A stretch of DNA of 64,000 nt from Picosynechococcus sp. PCC 7003 (GCF_001693255.1 NZ_CP016474.1:1072661-1136660), one strand, 5' to 3'. Counted from the stretch's first letter, positions 1 to 11,388 are shown. The notes: a model not told the origin generated them from the letters alone. Numbers and translations are program-made.

Positions 1-477
1 AGTAGCCTCTCCCAGGAGGTGGCAATTCTCCTCAATCAAGCGGGTTTGGGCCAATCCTATGTGGTGGATGTGGGCAACGCCGATCTGCCGGGTTCCCATT
101 TTGCCCAGTGGCTCCACTACCTCGATCAAGATCCCCACACCAAGGCGATCGCCCTTTTAGGCCGTTACGGCTCCCAAGAAGAAATTGATCTAATCCCTTT
201 GATCCGCGACCACATCGAAACCCCCGTAGTCACTTACCTCTGTGGCAGTCACGCCCCCATCCAGCGCAGTTGTCATGATGCCGGGACAATTATCGCCAAC
301 CAGCTTTCCTACTGCATTAGCGACACCTACACCCCAGCGGAAATGCACAGCGCCTTCAAACAGGAAAAACTCGCCTTTGGTCGTAATATCAAAGAAATTC
401 CGACCCTGATCAAAAAAGCCCTCCAACCCCCACGCAGTCGCAGCCGTCGCCCCAAAAATTCTTCCACGACCCCTTAA
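1..477 (+). CDS. C-terminal part of a succinyl-CoA synthetase alpha-like CoA ligase (5' end outside the window)
   Basis: The reading frame is open from base 1, so the gene starts upstream; the GTG at 19 is an internal valine, not a start. The visible 158 residues resemble the C-terminal ligase domain of SucD: a stretch around GQSYVVDVGN and DLPGSHF, a segment ending in KAIALLGRYGS, then TPVVTYLCG. In SucD the phosphorylated histidine lies in GHAGAI; here the matching place reads CHDAGTI, with one extra residue, so activity as a true succinyl-CoA synthetase is uncertain. The C-terminus is basic (PPRSRSRRPK). It could be SucD itself or a related acyl-CoA ligase subunit. No terminator is obvious before folD, 81 bp downstream on the same strand. 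Confidence 0.6.
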   Translation, partial: SSLSQEVAILLNQAGLGQSYVVDVGNADLPGSHFAQWLHYLDQDPHTKAIALLGRYGSQEEIDLIPLIRDHIETPVVTYLCGSHAPIQRSCHDAGTIIANQLSYCISDTYTPAEMHSAFKQEKLAFGRNIKEIPTLIKKALQPPRSRSRRPKNSSTTP

Positions 478-558
478 ATTTGCATGATCCAAACCCTATC
501 CCCAGCATCGGATCTAAGATAAACTTGGCAACCGAAATGCTCAGCATCCCCGACATCC

Positions 559-1425
559 ATGGCACAAATTCTTGATGGCAAAAGCTTTGCCCAAAAAATC
601 CAAGCAAACCTTAAAACCCAGATCGCGGCGATCGCCCCCAAAATGGGTCGCCCCCCAGGTCTCGCCGTGCTGATGGTTGGGGATAATCCCGCGAGCGCCG
701 CCTATGTCCGCAACAAAGAACGCGCCTGCGAAAAAATTGGGATGGCCTCCTTTGGTAAACATTTTCCCGCTGATATTACCCAAGGCGAACTCGAAGCCGT
801 AATCCAAGACCTCAATCAAGATGACCGGGTTGACGGAATTTTAGTGCAATTACCGTTGCCGCCCCACCTAGATGCTGTGGGTTTGCTCCTAACCATTGCC
901 CCCGAAAAAGACGCAGATGGGCTGCACCCATTGAACCTAGGCCACCTCGTGCGCTCCGAACCGGGCCTGCGCAGTTGTACCCCCTACGGTGTGATGGAAT
1001 TGCTTAAGGAATACAACATCCCCCTCGAAGGGAAAAAAGCCGTGGTGGTGGGCCGGAGTATTTTGGTCGGGAAACCCATTGCCCTGATGCTCCTAGAAGC
1101 GAATGCCACGGTGGCGATCGCCCATTCCCGCACCCAAGACCTCGCCGCGCTCACCAGGGAGGCCGATATCCTCGTGGCCGCCATTGGCAGACCTGAATTT
1201 ATTACCGCTGACATGATCAAGCCCGGTGCCGTGGTCATTGATGTGGGCATTAATCGCATCGTCGATACTGCGACAGGTAAATCTCGCCTAGTGGGAGACG
1301 TCGCTTACACAGAGGCCGCCCAAGTCGCCGCCCAAATTACCCCTGTCCCTGGTGGGATTGGCCCCATGACCGTGGCGATGCTCCTGCAAAATACCTTCAA
1401 CAGCTACCAAGCCAAGGCCGAATAA
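559..1425 (+). CDS. folD: Bifunctional methylenetetrahydrofolate dehydrogenase / methenyltetrahydrofolate cyclohydrolase
   Basis: FolD interconverts 5,10-methylene-THF and 10-formyl-THF in cytosolic one-carbon metabolism, using NADP. The 288-residue protein has normal family length. Visible signatures are the active-site region with [13 protein letters not shown] (catalytic Lys about residue 54), the loop [12 protein letters not shown], the NADP-binding [12 protein letters not shown] near residues 155-166, and the C-terminal [18 protein letters not shown]. The start is ATG at 559; no better start lies upstream in frame. A strong hairpin with a T run follows 30 bp after the stop, so folD probably ends its transcript there. 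Confidence 0.97.
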   Translation: MAQILDGKSFAQKIQANLKTQIAAIAPKMGRPPGLAVLMVGDNPASAAYVRNKERACEKIGMASFGKHFPADITQGELEAVIQDLNQDDRVDGILVQLPLPPHLDAVGLLLTIAPEKDADGLHPLNLGHLVRSEPGLRSCTPYGVMELLKEYNIPLEGKKAVVVGRSILVGKPIALMLLEANATVAIAHSRTQDLAALTREADILVAAIGRPEFITADMIKPGAVVIDVGINRIVDTATGKSRLVGDVAYTEAAQVAAQITPVPGGIGPMTVAMLLQNTFNSYQAKAE

Positions 1426-1454
1426 GCGTTTTTAGACATCAATTCTGATGGAAT

Positions 1455-1483
1455 ACTCTCTCCGCCTGGGGGGAGTTTTTTTG
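1455..1483 (+). terminator. Intrinsic terminator of folD
   Basis: ACTCTCTCC pairs with GGGGGGAGT (two G-T pairs) around a GCCT loop and is followed by seven T residues. It lies 30 bp after the folD stop and ahead of spsA. Confidence 0.8.
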
Positions 1484-1690
1484 TCTTCAACAAGGGGGAT
1501 TTCCCAAGAAAATTAGCCCAAATAGGTCGATTTTTGATTAATGAAGATATTTTTCAAGGATCCTTTCTGAGCCAAAGGGTACGCTAGCATCACAACAGAA
1601 GTTACCCTTGGGTTACGCTTTGCGATTCATTTTTCAACGAGAACCAAATCCCTTGCCACGGTTGACATTGGGTATGTCCCCAGAGCAACG

Positions 1691-3850
1691 ATGATGCGTC
1701 CCCAATCCCCTCGATACATCGTTTTAATCAGTATTCATGGTCTCATCCGCAGTCAAAATTTAGAATTGGGCCGTGATGCTGATACGGGTGGCCAAACGAA
1801 ATATGTGGTAGAACTTGCTGCTGCCCTGGCCCAGCACCCAGACATCGAACAGGTCGATTTGATTACCAAGCAGATCATTGACCCAAAAGTAAGTGCCGAC
1901 TATGGTCAGCCCTGCGAACTCATTAACGAAAAAGCCAATATTATTCGCATCTCAGCCGGGATTGATGACTATATCCCTAAGGAAGAACTTTGGGATTACC
2001 TCGATAATTTTGCGGACAACACCTTAACCTACTTAAACCATCAACCCAGACTCCCGGATCTAATCCACAGTCACTATGCCGATGCGGGTTATGTGGGCAT
2101 ACGCTTGGCGAATCATCTCGGTATTCCTTTGTTTCACACGGGCCACTCCCTCGGTCGCAGTAAACGAAAGCGCTTGCTTGCCAGCGGTATCAAAGGAGAA
2201 GTGATCGAGAATCGTTACCATTTAACCCGCCGGATTAATGCGGAGGAAGAAACCCTTGCTTCGGCCACCAGGGTCATTACCAGTACCCAACAGGAAATCC
2301 AGGGTCAGTATGCCCAATATGATTTTTATCATCCGGAAAATATGCGGGTAATTCCGCCAGGGACGGATCTGCAATGTTTTTACCCCGCCACGGGGGATGA
2401 ATGGCAGGGCTCGGTTTGGCAGAAATTATCGGTATTTTTAAAGGAACCCCGTAAACCCATTATTTTGGCCTTGTCCCGTTTAGATCAGCGCAAAAATATC
2501 CTCGGTTTGGTTCGGGCTTTTGGGACATCACCGTCGTTGCAGCAGCAGGCTAATTTGGTTGTTTTTTCGGGGACGCGGGACGATCCACGGGATTTGAGCA
2601 GCAATGCCCAAGCGATCTTTACGGAGCTGTTGTGGGCGATTGATCGCTATAACCTGTACGGCAAAGTGGCCTACCCTAAGTTTTTGTCTTCCCAGGAAAT
2701 TGGGGAACTGTATCGACTGGCCAGTCTCTCCCAGGGGGTATTTGTGAATCCGGCGTTGACGGAGCCCTTTGGCTTGACGTTGATCGAAGCAGCAGCCAGT
2801 GGTTTGCCCATTGTGGCCACTGAGGATGGGGGGCCAGTGGATATTTTGAAAAATTGCCAAAATGGTTATCTAGTAAATCCCCTCGAACCCCAGGATATCG
2901 CCGCAAAAATCAGCAAAATTTTAGGGGACGCCCAACGGTGGCGAAAGTTCTCACAGCAGGGAATTCATAATGTACGCCGGGCCTATACTTGGCAGTCCCA
3001 CGTGGAGCGGTATATGGAGGTGGTGCAGTCCATTTTGAATCGTACGGAGTCGCGGCAGGAATTGGCGATCGCCCGTCGTCCGGCCTTGTATCATCAGGGA
3101 GCGATTGTTTCGACCATTGATCAAAATTTAGTGGGGGATCCAGTGGCTCTCCAGGAATTGGTAACTTTGCTGAATCAACACCGCAAGGAAATTGCCTTTT
3201 GTATTGCCACCGGACGGCGTTTGGATGCGGCCCTCAAGGTTTTGCGGGAACACAATATCCCCCAACCGGATGTGCTGATGACGAGCCTCGGCACAGAAAT
3301 TTACTATGCGCCCCAGTTGACGCCGGATCGGGCTTGGTCAAATCACATTAATTATCTTTGGAATCGTCAACGGGTAGTGGATCTTTTAGGAGATTTGCCA
3401 GGCCTAGAACTCCAACCCAAGCCTTTTCAAAGTGCCTTTAAAATTAGCTATTTTTACGACCCGGCGATCGCCCCTAGTGTCGAAGAATTAAAACGCATTT
3501 TATTTAAAAATGATCAGACCGTAAATGTTATGTTTTCCTTTGGTCAATACCTCGACGTTGTGCCGATTAGGGCCTCAAAAGGTTACGGGTTACGCTGGTT
3601 TGCAGAACAGTGGGAAATTCCCCTCAACCGCATTCTAACGGTGGGTGGTTCTGGGGCCGATGAAGACATGATGCTCGGTAATAGTTTGTCTGTGGTCGTC
3701 AAAAATCGTCACAGGGAGGAACTCTCAGATTTAAATAATATCCAACCCATTTATTTTTCTGAAAAAGAATTTGCGGCTGGCATTTTAGATGGTTTAGACC
3801 ATTACGATTTCTTTGAATTGTGTCGCGCGACGGGACAAAATCATGACTGA
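1691..3850 (+). CDS. spsA: Sucrose-phosphate synthase, GT4 glycosyltransferase with a phosphatase-like C-terminal domain
   Basis: Makes sucrose 6-phosphate from UDP- or ADP-glucose and fructose 6-phosphate. Of 719 residues, about 1-455 are a GT4 glycosyltransferase: GRDADTGGQTKYV near residues 27-39, the HSHYADAGYVG segment, LSRLDQRKN and the nucleotide-sugar motif EPFGLTLIEAAASGLPIVAT. Residues about 465-719 form a HAD-type domain like that of cyanobacterial and plant SPS. Its first motif reads STIDQNL, so the first catalytic Asp of DxDxT is missing and the domain is probably not a phosphatase. ATG codons at 1691 and 1694 are both possible starts. It is first of four genes: its stop overlaps the sppA start by 8 bp, then frkA and amsA follow. 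The substrate and cluster assignments follow published work on Synechococcus 7002 as I recall it. Confidence 0.95.
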   Translation: MMRPQSPRYIVLISIHGLIRSQNLELGRDADTGGQTKYVVELAAALAQHPDIEQVDLITKQIIDPKVSADYGQPCELINEKANIIRISAGIDDYIPKEELWDYLDNFADNTLTYLNHQPRLPDLIHSHYADAGYVGIRLANHLGIPLFHTGHSLGRSKRKRLLASGIKGEVIENRYHLTRRINAEEETLASATRVITSTQQEIQGQYAQYDFYHPENMRVIPPGTDLQCFYPATGDEWQGSVWQKLSVFLKEPRKPIILALSRLDQRKNILGLVRAFGTSPSLQQQANLVVFSGTRDDPRDLSSNAQAIFTELLWAIDRYNLYGKVAYPKFLSSQEIGELYRLASLSQGVFVNPALTEPFGLTLIEAAASGLPIVATEDGGPVDILKNCQNGYLVNPLEPQDIAAKISKILGDAQRWRKFSQQGIHNVRRAYTWQSHVERYMEVVQSILNRTESRQELAIARRPALYHQGAIVSTIDQNLVGDPVALQELVTLLNQHRKEIAFCIATGRRLDAALKVLREHNIPQPDVLMTSLGTEIYYAPQLTPDRAWSNHINYLWNRQRVVDLLGDLPGLELQPKPFQSAFKISYFYDPAIAPSVEELKRILFKNDQTVNVMFSFGQYLDVVPIRASKGYGLRWFAEQWEIPLNRILTVGGSGADEDMMLGNSLSVVVKNRHREELSDLNNIQPIYFSEKEFAAGILDGLDHYDFFELCRATGQNHD

Positions 3851-4688
3851 TTGCTTGCTGTTATGTACTGATCTAGATCGCACTTTGATTCCCAATGGTG
3901 CCGCCCCAGAATCTCCCCAGGCAAGGACCTATTTCCGTCAATTTGTTGCCCAGCCCCAGATAACTTTAGCCTATGTCACGGGACGCCATTTAGCTTTAAT
4001 TGATCAGGCGATTTTAGACTATCAACTGCCTCACCCCCAATTTGCGATCGCCGATGTGGGCAGTAGCATTTACACCTGGCAAAATTCCCAATGGCACCGC
4101 TGGCAAAACTGGGATGATCACCTTGCGACAGACTGGCCGAAACAAGGGGCGATTGCCATTCACCACTACCTTGAGAATCATCCGGCTCTCCAACTCCAGG
4201 AATCAGCAAAACAAAGCCACTATAAACTGAGTTATTATGTTGATCTTCAAGAAAACAATCAACAATTATTAATTGAAATCAAAACACTTTTAAAACAACA
4301 AAATTTTTCTACTCACTTAATCTGGAGTATTGACGAAGAAAAGCAAGTAGGCCTCTTGGATATTTTGCCCTCCCAGGCCAATAAATATCAAGCCATTTCT
4401 TTTTTAATGGCTGCCCAGAATTTTTCTTTAACCCAAACTATTTTTGCTGGGGATAGCGGCAATGACGAGGCCGTTTTAAGCAGTCCCATTCCTGCGGTGC
4501 TTGTGGCCAATGCCCCTCAGACCTTAAAACAAAAACTCCAAAATACTTGTGATCGAACCCCAATTTATTTTGCCCAGGGCAATTGTTTAGGCATGAATGG
4601 TAATTATAGTGCTGGTATTTTAGAGGGCATTTTTTACTACTTTCCTGAATATCAACAATGGCTTAATTCCACCGAAGGAAACATTTGA
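3843..4688 (+). CDS. sppA: Sucrose-phosphate phosphatase
   Basis: Hydrolyses sucrose 6-phosphate to sucrose. 281 residues, a HAD/Cof-type phosphatase with an intact N-terminal DxDxT motif (CTDLDRTLIP), a middle SHYKLSYYVD segment and the late Mg-binding motif FAGDSGNDEAVL. I place the start at ATG 3843, inside the overlap ATGACTGA with the spsA stop. This suggests translational coupling. A longer frame to 3813 would only add spsA coding sequence. The separate active phosphatase contrasts with the damaged HAD domain at the end of SpsA. Confidence 0.93.
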   Translation: MTDCLLLCTDLDRTLIPNGAAPESPQARTYFRQFVAQPQITLAYVTGRHLALIDQAILDYQLPHPQFAIADVGSSIYTWQNSQWHRWQNWDDHLATDWPKQGAIAIHHYLENHPALQLQESAKQSHYKLSYYVDLQENNQQLLIEIKTLLKQQNFSTHLIWSIDEEKQVGLLDILPSQANKYQAISFLMAAQNFSLTQTIFAGDSGNDEAVLSSPIPAVLVANAPQTLKQKLQNTCDRTPIYFAQGNCLGMNGNYSAGILEGIFYYFPEYQQWLNSTEGNI

Positions 4689-4690
4689 CT

Positions 4691-5566
4691 ATGGCAAAAA
4701 ACATCGTGATTTTTGGTGAAGTGCTTTGGGATATTTTTCCCGATGGCAACCAAAAGCTGGGAGGAGCCCCTTTTAATGTGGCCTGGCATTTACAGGCATT
4801 TGGGGCAAATCCTTTGTTGATTTCTCGGGTTGGTGTGGATGATCTTGGATTAGCAATTCAAACCAAAATGCAGGCTTGGCAGATGACCCTTGCTGGCCTC
4901 CAAATAGATGAAATTCATCCCACCGGAACCGTTAAAGTCACCCTTGAAAAGGGTCAACCCCAATATGAAATTACCGCCGACTGTGCCTATGATTTTATTG
5001 ATCATCAACAGTTTCCACCCTTAGGAGCTAATTTTTGGCTTTACCACGGTAGTCTAGCCCTAAGAAATGCAGTTTCCCAAGGCAGTTTTAGGGCACTTCA
5101 GCAACAAGCAGACCAGATTTTTTTTGATGTTAATTTGCGCCAACCGTGGTGGACAGCAGTAACGATCAATTCTGCCCTAGCCGCCAGTCAATATGTGAAA
5201 TTAAATACTGAAGAATTAACGTTACTAACCCCTGAATTTGCCTCGATTGACCTCGCGATTAATCATTTGTTGAGCCAGGATTCACTGCAACAGATTATTT
5301 TAACGGCGGGAGAAGCTGGCGCGAGTCTCTACACCCAAGGCGATCGCCAACAGATTTCACCTCAAAAAAATACCACCGTGGTCGATACAGTCGGTGCTGG
5401 GGATGCCTTTTGTAGTGTCTGCTTGCTGGGGCTGACATCGAATTGGCCCCCTTCTCTAATCCTAGAACGGGCGCAAGCCTTTGCCAGTGCCGTTGTGGGG
5501 ATTCGGGGGGCTGTGAGTGAAGATCCCCACTTTTATCAACCCTTTATTCAGGCCTGGCGGTTATAA
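4691..5566 (+). CDS. frkA: Fructokinase, PfkB/ribokinase family
   Basis: A 291-residue PfkB-family sugar kinase, expected to phosphorylate fructose released from sucrose. Signatures are the N-terminal GEVLWDIFPDG and KLGGAPFNVAWHL, and the C-terminal ATP/anion-hole motif VDTVGAGDAFCS with the catalytic Asp in GAGD. The start is ATG 4691, two bases after the sppA stop; a TTG six bases upstream is less likely. Position between sppA and the amylosucrase gene supports fructose as substrate and a role in sucrose breakdown. Confidence 0.92.
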   Translation: MAKNIVIFGEVLWDIFPDGNQKLGGAPFNVAWHLQAFGANPLLISRVGVDDLGLAIQTKMQAWQMTLAGLQIDEIHPTGTVKVTLEKGQPQYEITADCAYDFIDHQQFPPLGANFWLYHGSLALRNAVSQGSFRALQQQADQIFFDVNLRQPWWTAVTINSALAASQYVKLNTEELTLLTPEFASIDLAINHLLSQDSLQQIILTAGEAGASLYTQGDRQQISPQKNTTVVDTVGAGDAFCSVCLLGLTSNWPPSLILERAQAFASAVVGIRGAVSEDPHFYQPFIQAWRL

Positions 5567-5675
5567 TTCCCGGAAATAACCCAAGGTTCGTTTAATTTTT
5601 CTCAAACGATTTCCCCCAAGCATCTTTGCTTTACTATAAATACGGTTAAATTTTTTAGACTTTAGGTTTCGGGCT

Positions 5676-7661
5676 ATGTACGAACAGTTTTCCCATTCGA
5701 TTTTAAATGAGATTCTGGATCAATTAAGGCCCGAACTCAAAGAACAAGAATTAAGTCATTTTTATACCCGTTTAGGTGCCAATTTCTATAGCCTTTTTTC
5801 CCTCTTTTATAAACTCTATGGTCGCCGCTCAGATTTTAAAGCGCAACTGCTAAGACTGGTCGAAGTAATGGCCTACCAATATATTGGGCGATCGCCAGAA
5901 TTTAAACAGACTGATCTAGCGCGGGAAAAAAACTTTAACTGGTTTCTGGAATCCCAATGGGTCGGCATGACTTTGTATGCCGATGGCTTTGCCGATGATC
6001 TCCAAGACCTCGGCGATCGCGTTGCCTATTTCAGCGAACTGGGGGTTAACTTTATCCACATTATGCCGATTTTAGAGTGCCCTCGCCATGCCAGTGACGG
6101 TGGTTATGCCATCAGTAATTATCGACAAATCAATTCTAAAATTGGCACCCTCCAGGATCTCCAACACCTCGTTGAAATCTTCCGGCAAAAAGAAATTTTG
6201 TTGGCCCTCGATATTGTAATTAATCACACTTCAAACGAACATGAATGGGCCCAAAAAGCACGTAAAGGGGATAAAAAATATCAGAAATATTATTATATGT
6301 TCGACACGCGGGATATTCCCGACATGTTTGAAAAAAATCTCCCAGAAATTTTCCCAGAAACGGCTCCGGGCAATTTCACCTGGGACGAAGAACTACAAAA
6401 ATGGGTGATGACTGTTTTTAATAACTACCAATGGGATCTCAATTATCAAAACCCAGCGGTGCTCATTGAAATGGTCGATATTATTCTTTTTTGGGCCAAC
6501 CAAGGTGTTGATGTACTGCGGCTCGATGCAGTTGCTTTCCTATGGAAAAAGATCGGCAGCCAAAGTCAAAATGAAAAAGAAGCTCACATGATTTTGCAGA
6601 TCTTCAAAGACTGCTGCCAAATTACCGCCCCAGGGGTTATTTTCATTGCCGAGGCGATCGTTGCCCCCGTAGAAATTGTGCGTTATTTCGGCGAAGATGC
6701 GATCAATGCCAAGGAATGTGAAATTGCCTACAATGCAACACTCATGGCTCTCCTGTGGGATGCTGCTGCTACCAAGAATGCCAAGCTTTTAATCCAAGGG
6801 CTCAAAAATATTCCAGCAAAGCTAGACCGCGCCACTTGGCTCAACTATATCCGCTGCCATGATGACATTGGCCTGGGGTTTACCGATGCAGATATTGCCC
6901 AAGCGGGCTATGATCCAAAATCCCACCGACGATTTCTCATTGACTATTTTTGCGGCCAATTTGAAGGCACTGATGCGAGGGGTTTACTCTTTGGTCAAAA
7001 TTCTAAAAATGACGATGCTCGTATCTCCGGTACTCTGACGTCTTTAATGGGCTTAGAAACAGCTATTGAGGCCAACGACCAGCAAAAAATAGCGATTATT
7101 ATCAAACATATTTTATTGCTCTACAGTATTATTTTCTCTTTTGGGGGCATTCCGCTAATTTATTATGGCGATGAAATTGGCACTTTAAATGATTATTCCT
7201 ACGTAGGTAATTTGAGTAAAGCCAACGATACTCGCTGGGCCCATCGACCCAAAATTAATTGGAAAAAAGCAGAATTGCGGCACATTGAAGGCACCATTGA
7301 GCATCGTATTTTCTCTGCTCTACAACACATGATTGCGGTACGAAAAGCGATTCCTGCTTTTGCTGATTTTAATAATCGTCAATTGTTATCCATTGATAAT
7401 TCGCATCTATTTGGTTTTGTGCGTATTAGCCCCAATAAGCGGGATCATGTTCTAGTCATTGGGAATTTTTCACCGGAATACCAAAATTTAGATCTCAGTC
7501 ACTTAGCTTGTCATCCTTTTGACTGCCATGATCAGGATTTATTAATTGATTTATACAGTCAAAATGCGCCGGAAATTTTTGAAAAACAACTGGTATTAGC
7601 ACCGTTCCAGTTTTATTGGTTGAGTAAAATGCAACCGAGTCTGACAACAACTTTGTTATAG
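5676..7661 (+). CDS. amsA: Amylosucrase-type GH13 glucosyltransferase
   Basis: Amylosucrase splits sucrose and transfers glucose to an alpha-1,4-glucan, releasing fructose for the kinase next door. The protein has 661 residues, close to Neisseria polysaccharea amylosucrase, with the same helical N-terminal domain before the GH13 barrel. Catalytic motifs: region II LALDIVINH, nucleophile Asp about 284 in VLRLDAVAF, general acid Glu about 326 in FIAEAIV, and transition-state Asp about 396 in IRCHDDIG. These positions nearly equal 286, 328 and 393 in the Neisseria enzyme. The gap of 109 bp from frkA is AT-rich and may hold its own promoter. It ends 16 bp from the convergent pyrB. GH13 sucrose phosphorylase or hydrolase is the alternative. 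Confidence 0.9.
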   Translation: MYEQFSHSILNEILDQLRPELKEQELSHFYTRLGANFYSLFSLFYKLYGRRSDFKAQLLRLVEVMAYQYIGRSPEFKQTDLAREKNFNWFLESQWVGMTLYADGFADDLQDLGDRVAYFSELGVNFIHIMPILECPRHASDGGYAISNYRQINSKIGTLQDLQHLVEIFRQKEILLALDIVINHTSNEHEWAQKARKGDKKYQKYYYMFDTRDIPDMFEKNLPEIFPETAPGNFTWDEELQKWVMTVFNNYQWDLNYQNPAVLIEMVDIILFWANQGVDVLRLDAVAFLWKKIGSQSQNEKEAHMILQIFKDCCQITAPGVIFIAEAIVAPVEIVRYFGEDAINAKECEIAYNATLMALLWDAAATKNAKLLIQGLKNIPAKLDRATWLNYIRCHDDIGLGFTDADIAQAGYDPKSHRRFLIDYFCGQFEGTDARGLLFGQNSKNDDARISGTLTSLMGLETAIEANDQQKIAIIIKHILLLYSIIFSFGGIPLIYYGDEIGTLNDYSYVGNLSKANDTRWAHRPKINWKKAELRHIEGTIEHRIFSALQHMIAVRKAIPAFADFNNRQLLSIDNSHLFGFVRISPNKRDHVLVIGNFSPEYQNLDLSHLACHPFDCHDQDLLIDLYSQNAPEIFEKQLVLAPFQFYWLSKMQPSLTTTLL

Positions 7662-7677
7662 GTTATTGCCCCAAGGA

Positions 7678-8700
7678 CTAATTGAGGGAGTTATTGGCTT
7701 TGCTGCTACCAATTAAATAAAGCAGCGCCATCCGCACGGCGACGCCATTGGTCACTTGTTCAGAAACGAGACTAAGGGCGGGGTGATCCATCACATCGGA
7801 GGCGAGTTCTACACCACGATTCACAGGCCCCGGATGGAGAACTTTAACGTCCGGTTGACATTGTTTGAGGCGATCGCCTGTAATCCCAAACCGTTGATGA
7901 TATTCCCGCAAGCTGGGTAAGAGATGGGCGGTCATCCGTTCATGTTGCAGGCGGAGGGTCATCACAAAATCGGCATCTTTGAGGGCGGGTTCAATGTCCC
8001 AGTGGAGCTTGAGGCTGCCTTCGGCATCCGTGGCAAATTCCCGAAATCCTTCTGGGAGCAAGGTGGGCGGCGCAGCCAAATGGACATCGGCCCCAGCGGT
8101 GGTCAAACTCCAAATATTGGAGCGGGCCACTCGGGAGTGCAGAATATCCCCGACAATGGCGATTTTTTTGCCTCGCAAGAGTTCACAACGGGGATTTTCG
8201 GGGTCAAGTACCCGACAAATGGTAAACAGATCCAATAAAGCCTGGGATGGGTGGGCATGGAGGCCATCACCCGCATTGAGAATACTCACCCCCGATTTGA
8301 TGCGGTCCATCTCCGCGGCGATCGCCTGGGGAACCCCCGATTGCTTATGGCGAATCACCATAATGTCTGCACCCATGGCCAGGTAAGTCTTCGCCGTATC
8401 CAAAATTGTTTCCCCTTTACTCAAAGAAGAAGACCCCGGCGCAAAATTCATCACATCCGCCGAAAGCCGTTTCGCCGCCAACTCAAAACTACTGCGGGTA
8501 CGGGTCGATGGCTCAAAAAACATATTCGTCACCACCTGCCCTTGCAGCGCTGGCACCTTCTTCATGCGACGAAATAAGACATCCCGCAGGCTAGTGGTCG
8601 TCTGCAGTACCGCATCCAGTTCCGCCACCGAAAAATCCATCAGTGACAGAATATGCCGCCGTGTCCAGGTGGCCGTTGCCGTTGTCATAACTTTCCCCAT
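7678..8700 (-). CDS. pyrB: Aspartate carbamoyltransferase catalytic subunit
   Basis: Catalyses the committed step of pyrimidine synthesis, carbamoyl phosphate plus aspartate to N-carbamoylaspartate. 340 residues with the carbamoyl-phosphate loop [13 protein letters not shown] near residue 62, the following [17 protein letters not shown] near 153, and [10 protein letters not shown] near 292. Starts at 8700 or 8688 (both ATG) are possible; the second gives MTTATATW. A clear terminator lies just upstream, belonging to rplY, so pyrB has its own promoter or depends on read-through. No regulatory subunit gene is adjacent. Confidence 0.97.
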   Translation of the reverse strand: MGKVMTTATATWTRRHILSLMDFSVAELDAVLQTTTSLRDVLFRRMKKVPALQGQVVTNMFFEPSTRTRSSFELAAKRLSADVMNFAPGSSSLSKGETILDTAKTYLAMGADIMVIRHKQSGVPQAIAAEMDRIKSGVSILNAGDGLHAHPSQALLDLFTICRVLDPENPRCELLRGKKIAIVGDILHSRVARSNIWSLTTAGADVHLAAPPTLLPEGFREFATDAEGSLKLHWDIEPALKDADFVMTLRLQHERMTAHLLPSLREYHQRFGITGDRLKQCQPDVKVLHPGPVNRGVELASDVMDHPALSLVSEQVTNGVAVRMALLYLIGSSKANNSLN

Positions 8701-8714
8701 TCACTATCAAGCCA

Positions 8715-8746
8715 CAAAAAAAGAGGGCACTTTCTGTGACGCCCTC
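8715..8746 (-). terminator. Intrinsic terminator after rplY
   Basis: On the minus strand GAGGGC and GCCCTC form a perfect 6-bp stem around a 12-nt loop, followed by seven T. It lies 30 bp after the rplY stop and ahead of pyrB. Confidence 0.85.
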
Positions 8747-8776
8747 CCCATCTTAACCAATCAAATTTAGGTGTCC

Positions 8777-9070
8777 TTACGCAGCATCCGTGTGGAAGAA
8801 GCTGAGGTGCAGCAAATTGCGCTTCCAAGGATGGGACTGGATTTCTCGCACAACCGCAGTGCCAGACCAATCAGGAGTTTTGACTTCAACCACAGTTTCG
8901 TTGGGGGTTACTTTTTTCAGCAATGTTAATGCTTCTTTGTAGTCCACTACAAACACATCAGAATCAGCACCCTTGTGACCATAAAGGTTGATTGGGAGAA
9001 GGCCATCACGGCGGAGCGCACGGGGGTTGACCCCTTCAGGGCGAGCTTGACATTCAATCGTTAAAGACAT
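8777..9070 (-). CDS. rplY: 50S ribosomal protein L25-like
   Basis: 97 residues with the bL25 pattern: N-terminal CQARPEGVNPRALRRDGLLP, then LYGHKGADS, and a C-terminal VVREIQSHPWKRNLLHL. L25 binds 5S rRNA in the large subunit; cyanobacteria carry this short form without the Ctc extension. The gene is 55 bp after purA on the same strand, so the two are probably cotranscribed, and a terminator follows. Confidence 0.88.
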   Translation of the reverse strand: MSLTIECQARPEGVNPRALRRDGLLPINLYGHKGADSDVFVVDYKEALTLLKKVTPNETVVEVKTPDWSGTAVVREIQSHPWKRNLLHLSFFHTDAA

Positions 9071-9125
9071 GGGAAATAACCTAAATAAATAGCGTTAGAG
9101 AATAAAAAGTTAAAAAATAGCAGGC

Positions 9126-10475
<1,350 letters not shown>

Positions 10476-10549
10476 TCACACAAACTTCAATTATTGTGAC
10501 TTTGGCGATCTTGTGTCAAGCTTTTTAAAAAAGTTTTCTAAGGGAAGTC

Positions 10550-11377
10550 ATGGAAAATATCAACAAAATCCCAGTTGTGATCAATGGTGCCGGTGGCAAA
10601 ATGGGCCGGGAAGTGGTCAAAGCCGTAGCTGGGGCTGCGGATATGGAGATTATCGCTGCTGTTGATAAAAATCCAACACTTTTAGGCCAGGATGTGGGAG
10701 AAATTGCTGGCTGTGGCGCGGTTGAAGTCCCCATTGTCAATGATTTAGAGGCTTCCCTCGTTATGGCAACCCAAAGCAAAATCCAAGGGGTAATGGTGGA
10801 CTTTACCCATCCCAGCGGGGTCTATGCCAATACGCGTGCGGCGATCGCCTATGGCGTGCGTCCTGTTGTGGGAACCACTGGATTAAGCGAAGAACAAATT
10901 AATGACCTCAAAGAATTTGCCGAAAAAGCCAGCACTGGGGCCTTAATCATTCCCAACTTCTCCATTGGCGTTGTCCTCATGCAACAGGCTTCGTTACAGG
11001 CCGCTAAATATTTTGATCACGTCGAAATTATCGAGCTCCACCACAACCAAAAGGCCGATGCCCCCAGTGGCACCGCCATTAAAACGGCGCAGATGTTGGC
11101 GGAACTCGGCAAGCAATTCAATCCCGCTGAGGTGGAAGAAAAAGAAGAAATGCCCGGTGCGAAAGGGGCTGTCACCGAAGATAATATCCGCATCCACAGC
11201 GTCCGTTTGCCAGGTTTGATCGCCCACCAGGAGATGATTTTCGGTGCTCCAGGTCAAATCTATACCCTGCGCCATGACACTAGCGATCGCTCCTGCTATA
11301 TGCCCGGTGTGCTGCTCTCGATTCGCAAAGTTACGGAACTGCAAACCCTGGTCTATGGCCTAGAAAATATCCTGTAG
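10550..11377 (+). CDS. dapB: 4-hydroxy-tetrahydrodipicolinate reductase
   Basis: Reduces the dihydrodipicolinate precursor in lysine and diaminopimelate synthesis. 275 residues with the Rossmann loop [12 protein letters not shown], the DFTHPSGV and GTTGLSEEQ motifs, the catalytic [16 protein letters not shown] with the HH pair, and a C-terminal [14 protein letters not shown]. The start ATG follows a good ribosome site (TAAGGGAAGTC). The next gene begins 11 bp after the stop, so the two probably share a transcript. Confidence 0.97.
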   Translation: MENINKIPVVINGAGGKMGREVVKAVAGAADMEIIAAVDKNPTLLGQDVGEIAGCGAVEVPIVNDLEASLVMATQSKIQGVMVDFTHPSGVYANTRAAIAYGVRPVVGTTGLSEEQINDLKEFAEKASTGALIIPNFSIGVVLMQQASLQAAKYFDHVEIIELHHNQKADAPSGTAIKTAQMLAELGKQFNPAEVEEKEEMPGAKGAVTEDNIRIHSVRLPGLIAHQEMIFGAPGQIYTLRHDTSDRSCYMPGVLLSIRKVTELQTLVYGLENIL

Positions 11378-11388
11378 ATGCGCTGAAC

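Noticed and set aside
1662-1667. TTGACA just before spsA
   Set aside because: A -10 box at the usual distance would fall on the spsA start codon, so it is not a promoter for that gene.
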